DNA from: an uncultured Pelagibacteraceae bacterium
GTDB taxonomy: Bacteria; Pseudomonadota; Alphaproteobacteria; Pelagibacterales; Pelagibacteraceae
Reading direction: 5' to 3'
Assembly: GCA_902589345.1 (NCBI GenBank)
Contig: CACISU010000001.1
Span: 1 to 64,000, forward strand
DNA: 64,000 nt
Shown piece after piece: positions 27,352 to 36,721 of this stretch. The position numbers and the translations under genes are program-made. Within the stretch, counting starts at the first letter, position 1. Each line of letters begins with the position of its first letter. The notes below the pieces were generated by a model that saw only the letters and a program-made list of their open reading frames with translations, did no database searches and was not told where the DNA came from.

Positions 27352-28569
27352 ATGAAAAAAATAAAAAAAAATATTAATATTAAAAGAAGAAACTTTTTAG
27401 CTGGAACAGCTTCAATAGCAGGACTAGCTGCAACCGCTTCAGTAATACCTATTAATATCGCTAATTCAAACCATTCAGAAGGTTCGAAGGGTTTACCAGA
27501 ATTTATAAGTTGGAAAGATAGAGATGCACTTATTGTTCATTCTGATAAAGGAATTGAAACTCATAGAAGTGCCATTGGAGAAAGTCTTATAACTCCAAAC
27601 AGGAATGTATATATAAGAAATAACATGCCAACAATGACAGATGCACAAATTGGAAATAGAGATGATTGGAAAGTTTCAATTAAAGGCGTAAAAAATCCAA
27701 AAACTTTTACATTGGCACAACTAAAAAAATTAGGTCACACAACAATTGCTACAATTCTTCAGTGTTCAGGAAATGGAAGAGGTTTTTTCGAGCATAAAGT
27801 TAGAGGATCTCAATGGGAAACTGGAGCCGCAGCATGCGTTCTTTGGACTGGTGTGCCGTTAATGGCAGTTGTTGATGCTTGTGGTGGAGTTGATAAAGAT
27901 TCAGTTTTCATGACATCTTCTGGAGTTGATCACGAACCAACTGGATTAGATCCAAAAAAAGCAATGGTTGAAAGATCGGTTCCAAAAAAAGTTTACAAAG
28001 ATGCAATGTTGGCTTGGGAGATGAATGGTGTTCCTTTGCCTAATGCACATGGAGGACCATTAAGAATGGTAACTCCAGGATATTTTGGAATTAATAATGT
28101 TAAGCATCTTGGAAAAGTTGCTTTTACCACTAAAGAGTCAGCAGTAAAATATATGAAATCAAGTTATAGGATTTCACCAATAGGAAAAAAAGGATCTCAA
28201 TATCCTTCATGTTGGGAAATGCCAGTAAAATCATGGATAACAAGACCAACTGATGAAACTGGAACTGTCAAAGCTGGAAAGGTTCAGATAGTTGGTGTTG
28301 CAATGGGTGGCACTAGAAAAGTTAGAAGTGTTAAAGTATCCGTAGATGGTGGAAAAAGCTGGAAGAGAGCAAAATTTGTAGGTCCTGATCTTGGAAAATA
28401 TGCTTGGAGGCAGTTTGTTTTAGAAACAACTTTAGCTTCAGGGTCATATAATATTGCTAGCTTAGCATCTAATGGGCGAGCTAAACAACCAGAGTTAAGA
28501 ATGGAAAATAGAAGAGGATATGCCCACAATGGTTGGAAAGATCATAGCGTAAATATTAAAGTAGTATAA
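27352..28569 (+). CDS. SoxC-type sulfite dehydrogenase, molybdopterin subunit
   Basis: A 405-residue sulfite-oxidase-family protein starting at the ATG at 27352, with GAGGAA at 27341-27346 as ribosome site. The signal is a twin-arginine type (KRRNFLAGTASIAG), so it is exported folded to the periplasm. The molybdenum-ligand Cys138 lies in LQCSGNGRGFF. Further motifs are GVPLMAVVDACGG, LPNAHGGPLRMVTPGYFG and the C-terminal dimer domain with VRSVKVSVDGGKSW. With the small cytochrome c next door it looks like a sulfite:cytochrome c dehydrogenase (SoxCD/SorAB-like). No SoxAXYZB genes are near. Confidence 0.88.
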   Translation: MKKIKKNINIKRRNFLAGTASIAGLAATASVIPINIANSNHSEGSKGLPEFISWKDRDALIVHSDKGIETHRSAIGESLITPNRNVYIRNNMPTMTDAQIGNRDDWKVSIKGVKNPKTFTLAQLKKLGHTTIATILQCSGNGRGFFEHKVRGSQWETGAAACVLWTGVPLMAVVDACGGVDKDSVFMTSSGVDHEPTGLDPKKAMVERSVPKKVYKDAMLAWEMNGVPLPNAHGGPLRMVTPGYFGINNVKHLGKVAFTTKESAVKYMKSSYRISPIGKKGSQYPSCWEMPVKSWITRPTDETGTVKAGKVQIVGVAMGGTRKVRSVKVSVDGGKSWKRAKFVGPDLGKYAWRQFVLETTLASGSYNIASLASNGRAKQPELRMENRRGYAHNGWKDHSVNIKVV

Positions 28570-28596
28570 TATTAAAAAAAGTTTTAGAATCTTTTA

Positions 28597-28920
28597 ATGA
28601 AAATTGGAAAATTTTTATTAATGGTCTTTTATTTATTTATATTTAATATTCAAAATTTATTAGCTGATGAAGTGAAAATGGCAAAAGGGCTTGAAATTTT
28701 TAACGAAACTGCAGGCTGTGCCGGATGTCATGCTTTAAATGCAGCAGGATCTGTTGCTAACATAGGACCAAATTTAGATACAGTAAGTCTTACTGAGGAA
28801 TTAGTAAAAGAAATGGTTACATATGGACTTGGGGTTATGCCAGCTTATGGAGAAGGTATTTTAACAGAAGAAGAAATAGATATCGTCTCGTTTTATGTAG
28901 CGAACTCTGCAGGTAAATGA
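28597..28920 (+). CDS. Small secreted c-type cytochrome, likely sulfite dehydrogenase partner
   Basis: A 107-residue class I cytochrome c with a signal peptide (residues 1-23) and one haem site, CAGCH at residues 41-45. Gly-Pro in NIGPNLD and the Met ligand in GVMPAYGEG fit the SoxD/SorB type. It starts 27 bases after the SoxC-type gene and would accept its electrons in the periplasm, passing them to the terminal oxidase. Its stop overlaps the next gene by 4 bases. Confidence 0.9.
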   Translation: MKIGKFLLMVFYLFIFNIQNLLADEVKMAKGLEIFNETAGCAGCHALNAAGSVANIGPNLDTVSLTEELVKEMVTYGLGVMPAYGEGILTEEEIDIVSFYVANSAGK

Positions 28921-29753
28921 ATAATATTCTAAGTGAAGATGAAATAAATAGTTTTAATAAAGATGGAGCAATTTTTTTAAAAGGAAAATTTGATATAAGT
29001 TGGATAAAAAAACTTCAAATAGGAATAGATAAAGATATTAAAAATCCAAGTCCAAGATTTAAATCTCACACTATCAAAAAAGGTATTCCTGCCTATTTAG
29101 AAGATTATTGGACTTGGCATTTGGTTCCAGAATTCAGAGATTTTGTATTTAATTCACCCTATGCAAAAATTGCTTCAGAATTAATGTCTGCAAAAAAAAT
29201 AAATCTTGTTATGGATAATTGGTTTTTAAGAGAAGGAGGGTCAAAATCTAAAACTCCTTTTCATCATGATGTAAGTTATTTTGATATGGAAGGGACAATG
29301 TGCGTTCTTTGGTTGCCACTTCAACCAAGTAAAAAAGATGAAGGTGTTGCCTGGGTTAAAGGATCTCATTTATGGAATAAACTTTTTTTAAGAGTTCTAT
29401 TTAAAGATGGACATAAGATAGAAGGAGATGAATGTGTTATTAATGGAAAAAAATATGAAACTCCTCCGGATATTTTAGGAAACAAAGAAAAATATGAATT
29501 TTTAAGTTGGGATTGTGATTTGGGAGATTGTGTAATTTTTGATATGAGAACACTGCACGGTGCTATTAGTGAAAATATACCAGACAAAACATTAAGCCGT
29601 TATACTTTAAGGGTAGCAAAAGAGGATGCAAAAATAAGTTATATTGGAGATTGGACTAGTTATAATTATAGAAAAGCTATGCAAGATGCTGGATATAAAA
29701 ATGGAGATTCTCTTGGTGGTGAAATGTTCCCAACTTTATATGAAGCTAGTTAA
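28917..29753 (+). CDS. Phytanoyl-CoA dioxygenase (PhyH) family protein
   Basis: A 278-residue Fe(II)/2-oxoglutarate oxygenase-type protein. The first iron ligands are in FHHDVSYFD (HxD), the distal His in RTLHGAISENI, and the 2-oxoglutarate Arg in SRYTLRVAK. Its ATG overlaps the cytochrome stop (AATGA), implying coupling to the sulfite dehydrogenase genes, which is odd for this family. Substrate unknown. The stop codon is part of a 12-bp terminator hairpin. Confidence 0.85.
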   Translation: MNNILSEDEINSFNKDGAIFLKGKFDISWIKKLQIGIDKDIKNPSPRFKSHTIKKGIPAYLEDYWTWHLVPEFRDFVFNSPYAKIASELMSAKKINLVMDNWFLREGGSKSKTPFHHDVSYFDMEGTMCVLWLPLQPSKKDEGVAWVKGSHLWNKLFLRVLFKDGHKIEGDECVINGKKYETPPDILGNKEKYEFLSWDCDLGDCVIFDMRTLHGAISENIPDKTLSRYTLRVAKEDAKISYIGDWTSYNYRKAMQDAGYKNGDSLGGEMFPTLYEAS

Positions 29754-29779
29754 CTTCTAGTCCTTAAGACTAGAAGTTA
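29751..29779. terminator. Bidirectional hairpin terminator
   Basis: A perfect 12-bp inverted repeat with a 5-base loop (TAACTTCTAGTC, loop CTTAA, then the reverse complement). It lies between convergent genes and its left arm includes the stop codon of the PhyH-family gene. AAATT follows on one side, without a long U run. It can serve both strands. Confidence 0.75.
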
Positions 29780-29792
29780 AATTTCTAACAAT

Positions 29793-30116
29793 TTATCCTG
29801 CAGGTTTATAAAGACCCATTGCTTTTCCAGCCATCTCAGCTGTTTTACTCATATCCATTTCTTCTAATATAGTAAAATTGCTAATCGCACCTGAAGCTTC
29901 CACTGCTAATTTAACTGCAGCCATTGATTCAAAGTCTTTTCCACTAACACATCCAACAAAATCATAAGATCCTCTTGTTATCGAAAATGATTCCATTTTA
30001 GCATCTAATGCAGTTGCTAGTGCATTTGCAGCAGCAGCTCTATCCTGCTTAGGATCTTTTATAAATCCTTTGAAAGCTTGAGTAGTGTAGTTTCCGATTA
30101 TATAAAATTTAGGCAT
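29793..30116 (-). CDS. GYD-domain protein
   Basis: A 107-residue GYD-family protein of ferredoxin-like (dimeric alpha/beta barrel) fold. It shows KFYIIGNYTTQAFKGFIKDP, SITRGSYDFVGCVSG and VKLAVEASGAISNFTILEEMDM. The biochemical role of the family is not known. It has a good AGGAGAA ribosome site just upstream (30120-30126, on the minus strand). It resembles, in its opening YYVIG/FYIIG, the small 51-residue protein at 42.6 kb. Confidence 0.82.
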   Translation of the reverse strand: MPKFYIIGNYTTQAFKGFIKDPKQDRAAAANALATALDAKMESFSITRGSYDFVGCVSGKDFESMAAVKLAVEASGAISNFTILEEMDMSKTAEMAGKAMGLYKPAG

Positions 30117-30221
30117 AATATTCTCCTTTCTTAAACATTTTAAAATAACATTATTACAAAAATGTTATAAAGAGTAAATTGCATAGTAGACACAACCTAA
30201 AGTAATGTTAAATTGTAAATT

Positions 30222-31664
30222 ATGTACGAAAAATTTGGGCAATTTATTAATGGAAAATGGCAACAATCTTCAGACCAATCTACTTATGAAGTTATAAATC
30301 CTGCCAATGAAGAAGTTTTAGGAAAAGCTTCTAAAGCTACACCTCAGGATGTTGACCTCGCACTAAAATCTGCACAAAAAGGTTTAGAAGTTTGGAAACA
30401 AACATCTCCTTGGAAAAGATCAAATATTATTCGAAAAATAGCAGATCGGATGAGAGAAAAACAAGATGTTTTAGCAAAATGGATGACATTAGAAGTAGGC
30501 AAACCATTTGCAGAGGCCAAAGGCGAAGTCGGTGGAGCGGCTGATATTTTTGAATGGAATGCAGAAGAAACAAAAAGAATTTATGGACAAACTGTTGAGA
30601 GTAGATTTACAGATACAAGAATACATGTTTACTATCAGCCGGTAGGTGTTGTAGCAGCACTAACACCATGGAATTTTCCATTAGTACTATCTTCAAGAAA
30701 AATTTCTACAGCTTTAGCAGCTGGGTGCTCAGTAATAGTTAAACCTGATGTAATAACTCCAGGTACAGTGATGGAGTTAGTTGACATATGTAGAGAATGT
30801 GGAGTTCCTCCTGGAGTAGTAAACTTGTTATCTGGAGATCCTCCAAGTATTGCACAACAATTAATATCATCAGATATTGTTAAAAAAATATCAGTAACTG
30901 GCTCAACAAGAGTAGGAAAATTAATTCTTAAACAAGCTGCCGACAAAGTTCAAAGAGTTACCATGGAACTAAGTGGCCATTCCCCATTTATTGTTTTTGA
31001 TGATGCAGATATTCAAAAAGCTACCGATATGGCAATTACCGCAAAGTATAGAAATAATGGGCAAGTTTGTATTTCTCCAAATAGATTTTATATTCAAGAA
31101 AATAAAAAAGATGAATTTGTTAATTTATTTGTTGAAAAAACAAAAAAATTAAAAATAGGTGATGGCATGGATCCAAGTGTTCAACTTGGTCCTTTAACAA
31201 CAAAAAAAAGATTAAATGAAGTAGAAGAATTAGTTGAAACAACAAAAAAAGAAGGTGCAAAAGTATTATTAGGTGGAAAAAGACCGGCGGGATTTAACAA
31301 AGGTTTTTATTACGAACCAACAATTTTTGATAATGTAAAAGATGATTATACAATTATGAAAGTTGAACCATTTGGTCCGCTTGTGCCAATGCTATCTTTT
31401 AAATCATTTGATGAAGTTATTGAAAGAGCGAATAATAATGATTTAGGTCTTAGTAGTTACATATGTACAAACTCAATGGAACAGGCTCATAGAGCATCAG
31501 AATTAATGGAAACAGGTACAGTTGCGGTTAATACTCCTCTAGTAGCTCTAGCAGAAGCTCCTTTTGGGGGAATAAAACAAACTGGTTATGGTCGAGAGGG
31601 TGGTTCCATGGCGATTAAGGATTATTTGAATATCAAATATACTCATCTAGGTATTAAAGGGTAG
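30222..31664 (+). CDS. NAD(P)-dependent aldehyde dehydrogenase
   Basis: A 480-residue aldehyde dehydrogenase. Catalytic Glu249 is in VTMELSGHSP and nucleophilic Cys283 in GQVCISPNRF. LTPWNFPLV, GSTRVGK and EAPFGGIKQTGYGREGG are other class marks. The closest named groups by pattern are succinate-semialdehyde and lactaldehyde dehydrogenases, but the substrate cannot be fixed. It heads a same-strand run with an aldolase and a FAH-family hydrolase, so a pathway that yields an aldehyde and a keto acid is likely. Confidence 0.9.
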   Translation: MYEKFGQFINGKWQQSSDQSTYEVINPANEEVLGKASKATPQDVDLALKSAQKGLEVWKQTSPWKRSNIIRKIADRMREKQDVLAKWMTLEVGKPFAEAKGEVGGAADIFEWNAEETKRIYGQTVESRFTDTRIHVYYQPVGVVAALTPWNFPLVLSSRKISTALAAGCSVIVKPDVITPGTVMELVDICRECGVPPGVVNLLSGDPPSIAQQLISSDIVKKISVTGSTRVGKLILKQAADKVQRVTMELSGHSPFIVFDDADIQKATDMAITAKYRNNGQVCISPNRFYIQENKKDEFVNLFVEKTKKLKIGDGMDPSVQLGPLTTKKRLNEVEELVETTKKEGAKVLLGGKRPAGFNKGFYYEPTIFDNVKDDYTIMKVEPFGPLVPMLSFKSFDEVIERANNNDLGLSSYICTNSMEQAHRASELMETGTVAVNTPLVALAEAPFGGIKQTGYGREGGSMAIKDYLNIKYTHLGIKG

Positions 31665-31689
31665 TGTTAATTGAATGCTTATTTCTTAA

Positions 31690-32457
31690 ATGAAGAAAAA
31701 TAAACTTAAAAAATTATTTAAAGAAGGTAATGCTGCAGTTAATGGATGGTTAGAAATTCCCAGTTCATTTTCTGCAGAAGCAATGTCCCACCAAGGATAT
31801 GACTCTCTAACTATTGATATGCAACATGGTGCAATTAATAATTCAAATATTTTAGAGATGTTTCAGGCAATCTCAACTACGGAAGTGGTTCCTATGGCTA
31901 GACTAAACTGGAACGAACCTGATCAAATAATGAAAGTGCTTGATTTCGGTGCTTATGGAGTTATTTGTCCAATGGTAAGCAATAAATCCCAAGCTGAAAA
32001 ATTTGTTCAAGCGTGTATGTATCCTCCAAAAGGTTATAGAAGTTTTGGCCCTACTAGAGCCTCCATGTATGGAGGAAGTGATTATGTAGATCATGCAAAT
32101 GATGAAATTTTAAAAATAGCAATGATAGAAACCAAAGAAGCTTTACAGGAATTAGATAAGATAATGAGTACAACTGGACTAGATGGAATATATATTGGCC
32201 CAGCAGATTTAAGTTTAGCGATTGGAGAAAAACCTGGCTTTGATAAACCCGAAGGTCATCCAACTTATGAACAAATTCTAAATATATTAAATCATGCAAA
32301 AAAAAATAATTTAATTGCAGGAATTCATAATGCATCAGCTGAATATGCAAGAAAAATGATTGATATTGGATTTCAAATTGTAACTGTAGGAAGCGATAAG
32401 ACGTTTATGAGCGAAGGTGCAAAATCAAATGTGTCAAAAATTAAAAATAAATTATAA
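31690..32457 (+). CDS. HpcH/HpaI-type aldolase
   Basis: A 255-residue class II pyruvate aldolase family protein. DSLTIDMQHGAIN carries the metal-ligand/His region, VPMARLNWNEP the phosphate-like contact, and GVICPMVSNKSQAEKFV plus GYRSFGPTR the strand motifs. GIYIGPADLSLAIG near the end is conserved in the family. It would cleave 4-hydroxy-2-oxo acids to pyruvate and an aldehyde. It is 25 bases after the aldehyde dehydrogenase and abuts the FAH gene, consistent with aldehyde being oxidised next door. Confidence 0.9.
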   Translation: MKKNKLKKLFKEGNAAVNGWLEIPSSFSAEAMSHQGYDSLTIDMQHGAINNSNILEMFQAISTTEVVPMARLNWNEPDQIMKVLDFGAYGVICPMVSNKSQAEKFVQACMYPPKGYRSFGPTRASMYGGSDYVDHANDEILKIAMIETKEALQELDKIMSTTGLDGIYIGPADLSLAIGEKPGFDKPEGHPTYEQILNILNHAKKNNLIAGIHNASAEYARKMIDIGFQIVTVGSDKTFMSEGAKSNVSKIKNKL

Positions 32458-33300
32458 ATGAAATTATTACGAATAGGAAACAAGGGAAAAGAAAAACCTG
32501 CAATTTTAGACAATACTGGAAAAATTCGAGACTTAAGCTCAATTATAAAAGATTTAAATCCATATTATTTAAATCACACAACAATCAATAATATTGAAAA
32601 AATAAATTTAAATAACCTACCTGAAATTTCCAAAAATGAGAGAATTGGAGCATGTATAAAAAACCCAGGTAAATTTATTGCTATAGGTTTAAATTATTCT
32701 GATCATGCAGCTGAAACAGGTGCCAAAGTCCCTTCAGAACCAATTATTTTTATGAAAGCAACAAGTTGTATTAATGGACCTAATGACGATATTGAATTAA
32801 AAAAAGGATCAACCAAATTAGACTGGGAAGTAGAATTGGGAATAGTTATTGGAAAAGAAGCTAAAAATATTTCAGAAAAAGATTCAGTAGATCATATATT
32901 TGGTTATTGTGTAGTCAATGATTTAAGTGAAAGAGAATGGCAAATCGAAAAAATGGGACAATGGACAAAAGGAAAATCTCATGACACATACGGTCCAATA
33001 GGTCCTTACATTGTTACCGCTGATGAAATTAAAGATATAAATAACTTAAATTTAACTCTAGATGTAAATGGCCAAAGAATGCAAACAGGAAATACAAATA
33101 AAATGGTATTTAATGTTTATTATTTAGTTTCATACTTAAGTAAATTTATGTCTTTACAACCAGGAGACTTGATAACAACTGGAACACCGCCAGGAGTTGG
33201 AATGGGCATGAATCCTAAGAAATTTTTAAAACAAAATGATAATCTTAGATTGTCGATTGATAATTTAGGTGAACAAAACTCCAAGGTTGTAGGTTTATAA
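32458..33300 (+). CDS. Fumarylacetoacetate hydrolase-family protein
   Basis: A 280-residue FAH-family enzyme. The acidic metal ligands lie in LDWEVELGIVIG and in GYCVVNDLSEREWQ, and GLNYSDHAAETG and TTGTPPGVGMG are typical. Members act as acylpyruvases, ketopentanoate hydratases, ureidoglycolate lyases and sugar-acid hydrolases. Its ATG follows the aldolase stop with no gap, and ppc starts 1 base after its stop. Together with the aldolase and aldehyde dehydrogenase it probably degrades a sugar acid or aromatic-derived acid. Confidence 0.88.
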   Translation: MKLLRIGNKGKEKPAILDNTGKIRDLSSIIKDLNPYYLNHTTINNIEKINLNNLPEISKNERIGACIKNPGKFIAIGLNYSDHAAETGAKVPSEPIIFMKATSCINGPNDDIELKKGSTKLDWEVELGIVIGKEAKNISEKDSVDHIFGYCVVNDLSEREWQIEKMGQWTKGKSHDTYGPIGPYIVTADEIKDINNLNLTLDVNGQRMQTGNTNKMVFNVYYLVSYLSKFMSLQPGDLITTGTPPGVGMGMNPKKFLKQNDNLRLSIDNLGEQNSKVVGL

Positions 33301-33301
33301 T

Positions 33302-35989
33302 ATGATCAAAAGAGATCTATATTATGATCGAATACCAACAAAATCTTTAAGAGATGATGTTAGATATTTAGGAAATACACTTGGAAAGGTAATCAGAAAA
33401 CAAGAAGGAAAAGAATTTTATAATTTAGTAGAAAAAATAAGGCTTTTATCAAAAGCAAATTCAGCAAATAAAAATCAAAGGGATCCTTTTAAAAAAATTA
33501 TAAATGAAACTAAAAATTTATCATCAAAAAAAGTTTTTAAATTAACAAGGGCCTTTAATCATTTTATGAATTTTGTAAATTTAGCAGAGTCTATAGATGC
33601 ATCTAGAAAACTTGATGAATTTGAAAATACGAATATTAATAAAAATGTTGAAAATATTTTTATTGAAGAAATATTTGAAAATTTATTTAAAAATAAAAAA
33701 ATTCCATCAAACAAAATTTATGATACTGCAAAAAACTTAAATATAGGAATAGTATTAACTGCCCATCCCACAGAAGTAAAAAGAAGAACATTAATTCAAA
33801 AATATCATAAAATTACTGAAATCTTAGAGCAAAGGGATTTACTTAAAAAATATCCATCTAAAATTAAAATTTTAGATAAAAAATTATATGATGAATTTAC
33901 TATTATTTGGAATACCGATGACTTAAAAAGATCAAAACCTACACCTGCAGATGAAGCAAGATGGGGTTTAGCTATCATTGAAGATAGCTTGTGGGAAACA
34001 ATTCCAAAAGTTTACAGAAGATTAAATGGAATTTTTTTAAAAAATATGGGTAAAGGTTTACCTAAAAATTTTAATCCATTTGAATTTGGCTCATGGATGG
34101 GTGGAGATAGAGATGGTAATCCAAATGTGACATCGAAAGTTACCAGAGAAGTAATTTTATTATCTAGGTGGGAAGCTGCAAAACTATATGAAAAAGAATT
34201 AACTAAACTTATTAGATCGCTATCTATGGAAAAATGTTCAAAAAAAATAATTAAAAAAACTGGTAAAACATTTGAACCTTATAGAGTCTTTTTAAGACCT
34301 CTTAGAAATAAAATGAGAGTTACACATAGAGCAATTGAACAACATTTAGTAAGAAATAAATATTTAGATAATAAAAAATTGTTATCATCAAAAGAAGAAA
34401 TTTTAAAACCATTAAGAGTGGTAAGAGAATCGTTAGAACAAAATCAAAGTGAAAATATCGCAAGTGGTGATTTATTAGACTTAATGAGAAGAACTAAATG
34501 TTTTGGTATTAATTTAGCAAAACTAGATATTAGACAAGAATCTAAAAGACATTCACAATTAATTTCTGAATTAATTAAAAAAAAATATAAATCTAATTAT
34601 TTATCTTGGAGTGAAGATAAAAAAATATCATTTTTATCATCAAAACTAAGGACAAAGAAAAATATAATAAATAATTTCTTATTTAAAAATAAAGAAAATA
34701 AAGAAGTATGGTCAACCTTTAAAATTTTGTCTGAACAACCTAAAGAATGTTTAGGTGCATATGTAATTTCAATGACATCATCATCATCAGATATCCTATC
34801 TGTTTTATTTCTTCAAAAAGAAGCAAAAATCAAAGATAGATTAAGAGTTGTGCCGCTTTTTGAAACATTAGATGATTTAATTAATGCAAAATCAATAATG
34901 GAAAAAATTTTTTCACTAAATTGGTATAGAAAATTAATAAATTTTAAACAAGAAATAATGATCGGTTATTCAGATTCTAGTAAAGATGCTGGAAAGCTAT
35001 CTGCTAGCTGGCACCAATATAAGTTGCAAGAAGAAATAATTAAGTTGGCAAAAAAATATAAAATTGAAGTTACATTCTTCCATGGAAGAGGAGGGTCTGC
35101 TGGCCGAGGTGGAGGACCTATTCAAGCAACTTTAAAATCACAGCCACCAAATTCAGTAAATGGAAAAATTAGAATTACAGACCAAGGTGAAGTTATTCAA
35201 CAAAAATATGGCTATGAGCCTTTGGCAAAATATAATCTTTGTAGTTATATTGGCGCTGTTGTTGAAGCAACATTAAATCCCCCACTTAAACCAAAAAATA
35301 AATGGAGAAATTTAATTGAAAAAATGACGTCTATATCGACTGCATCATATAGACGAAATATAAATGAGAATTCAGATTTTATTAGGTACTTTAAAACTGT
35401 TACTCCTCATAAAGCACTAGGAAAACTTTCTATTGGATCAAGACCTTCAAAAAGAAAAAATGTAGATAATATAAAAGGATTAAGAGCCATACCTTGGGTG
35501 TTTGCTTGGACACAGATAAGATTAATGTTACCTGCGTGGCTTGGTACAGCACAAGCTTTAAAATATTCATCAGGTAATAGTTTTAAATCAACTATTATAG
35601 ATATGGAAAAAAACTGGCCATTTTTTAATTCTACAATGGATATATTAGACATGGTTATTTCAAAGGTTGATCCTGAAATATCAAAGGTTTATGAAAATAA
35701 ACTAGCAGATAAAGAATTAAAAATAGTGGGAGAAAAATTAAGATTAGAATTTAATACAATTAAAAAATTAAATAAAATTATCACTCCAAAAGAAATTTTA
35801 AAACAAAGAAAAAAATTTAGATCATCAGTATTTGTAAGAAATATTTACACTGAAGTATTAAATATACTTCAGGCAGATGTTATGCAAAAATTAAAAAACA
35901 AAAAAAAAATAAAAGAAATAAAATATTTAGATGATGCTATGATGACCTCAATAGCGGGCATATCTGCTGCAATGAAAAATACAGGTTAA
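33302..35989 (+). CDS. ppc: Phosphoenolpyruvate carboxylase
   Basis: An 895-residue anaplerotic enzyme making oxaloacetate from PEP and bicarbonate. The catalytic His is in TAHPTE at 154-158, GWMGGDRDGNPNVT-like (SWMGGDRDGNPNVT) follows, YSDSSKDAG and FHGRGGSAGRGGGP (near residue 595) are the active-site loops, and the chain ends SIAGISAAMKNTG, the conserved C-terminus. There is no plant-type phosphorylation site. It lies 1 base after the FAH gene, so it sits in a catabolic transcript rather than alone. Confidence 0.97.
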   Translation: MIKRDLYYDRIPTKSLRDDVRYLGNTLGKVIRKQEGKEFYNLVEKIRLLSKANSANKNQRDPFKKIINETKNLSSKKVFKLTRAFNHFMNFVNLAESIDASRKLDEFENTNINKNVENIFIEEIFENLFKNKKIPSNKIYDTAKNLNIGIVLTAHPTEVKRRTLIQKYHKITEILEQRDLLKKYPSKIKILDKKLYDEFTIIWNTDDLKRSKPTPADEARWGLAIIEDSLWETIPKVYRRLNGIFLKNMGKGLPKNFNPFEFGSWMGGDRDGNPNVTSKVTREVILLSRWEAAKLYEKELTKLIRSLSMEKCSKKIIKKTGKTFEPYRVFLRPLRNKMRVTHRAIEQHLVRNKYLDNKKLLSSKEEILKPLRVVRESLEQNQSENIASGDLLDLMRRTKCFGINLAKLDIRQESKRHSQLISELIKKKYKSNYLSWSEDKKISFLSSKLRTKKNIINNFLFKNKENKEVWSTFKILSEQPKECLGAYVISMTSSSSDILSVLFLQKEAKIKDRLRVVPLFETLDDLINAKSIMEKIFSLNWYRKLINFKQEIMIGYSDSSKDAGKLSASWHQYKLQEEIIKLAKKYKIEVTFFHGRGGSAGRGGGPIQATLKSQPPNSVNGKIRITDQGEVIQQKYGYEPLAKYNLCSYIGAVVEATLNPPLKPKNKWRNLIEKMTSISTASYRRNINENSDFIRYFKTVTPHKALGKLSIGSRPSKRKNVDNIKGLRAIPWVFAWTQIRLMLPAWLGTAQALKYSSGNSFKSTIIDMEKNWPFFNSTMDILDMVISKVDPEISKVYENKLADKELKIVGEKLRLEFNTIKKLNKIITPKEILKQRKKFRSSVFVRNIYTEVLNILQADVMQKLKNKKKIKEIKYLDDAMMTSIAGISAAMKNTG

Positions 35990-35992
35990 TCA

Positions 35993-36700
35993 ATGATCGA
36001 ATTATTAGTTGCTTTAAGTGCTGGTTTATTAAGTTTTTTATCTCCATGCGTCTTACCTTTAATTCCAGGATATATATCTTATATTTCAGGTTCATCTTTA
36101 AATGAACTTTTAGAAAAAAAAGAAATTAACATTATTCCATTAATTTTATTCTCTTTAGGATTTTCTATTGTATTCATTTTATTTGGGGCAGCTTCTACTT
36201 TTTTAGGTCAAATAGTATTAAATAATTCAAACACATTAAGAATAGTTGCAGGATTAATAATAATATTTTTTTCTTTAAATATTATTGGAGTATTAAATTT
36301 TAATTTTTTAAATTATGAAAAAAGAATTAATTATACTAAAAAAAAAGGTCAAATAGGGTCAGTTTTAGTTGGTATGGCTTTTGGTTTTGGATGGACGCCC
36401 TGCATTGGACCTATCCTTGGTTCAATTTTGTTATTAGCCTCAACAGAAGAAAGTATTAATAGAGGAATTTTGCTCTTGTCGTTTTACTCTCTAGGTTTAG
36501 CAATACCTTTTGTTCTGTCTGGATATTTATTTCAAAAATTTATGGTTATTTCTAAAAATATAAAGAAAAAAATGAATTTAATCACAAAAATAGGTGGAAG
36601 CTTATTACTAATAACTGGGATTTTAATTCTTACAAACCAACTTCAATCGTTAGGATTTTATATTTTAGAATATTTACCAATTCTAGGAAAGATAGGATAA
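35993..36700 (+). CDS. ccdA: Cytochrome c biogenesis protein CcdA
   Basis: A 235-residue inner-membrane protein of the CcdA/DsbD beta-domain type with six helices. The two redox cysteines appear in FLSPCVLPLIPGYI near residue 18 and in WTPCIGPILGS near residue 130. It passes reducing equivalents from cytoplasmic thioredoxin to the periplasm for haem c attachment. It follows ppc by 3 bases. The nearby cytochrome c gene would depend on such a system, but there is no direct link in the sequence. Confidence 0.93.
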   Translation: MIELLVALSAGLLSFLSPCVLPLIPGYISYISGSSLNELLEKKEINIIPLILFSLGFSIVFILFGAASTFLGQIVLNNSNTLRIVAGLIIIFFSLNIIGVLNFNFLNYEKRINYTKKKGQIGSVLVGMAFGFGWTPCIGPILGSILLLASTEESINRGILLLSFYSLGLAIPFVLSGYLFQKFMVISKNIKKKMNLITKIGGSLLLITGILILTNQLQSLGFYILEYLPILGKIG

Positions 36701-36721
36701 ACATAATTAAAAACAAATAAT

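Noticed and set aside
30117-30221. AACATT/AATGTT inverted repeat before the GYD gene as an operator.
   Set aside because: Only 6 bp arms in AT-rich sequence, likely by chance.
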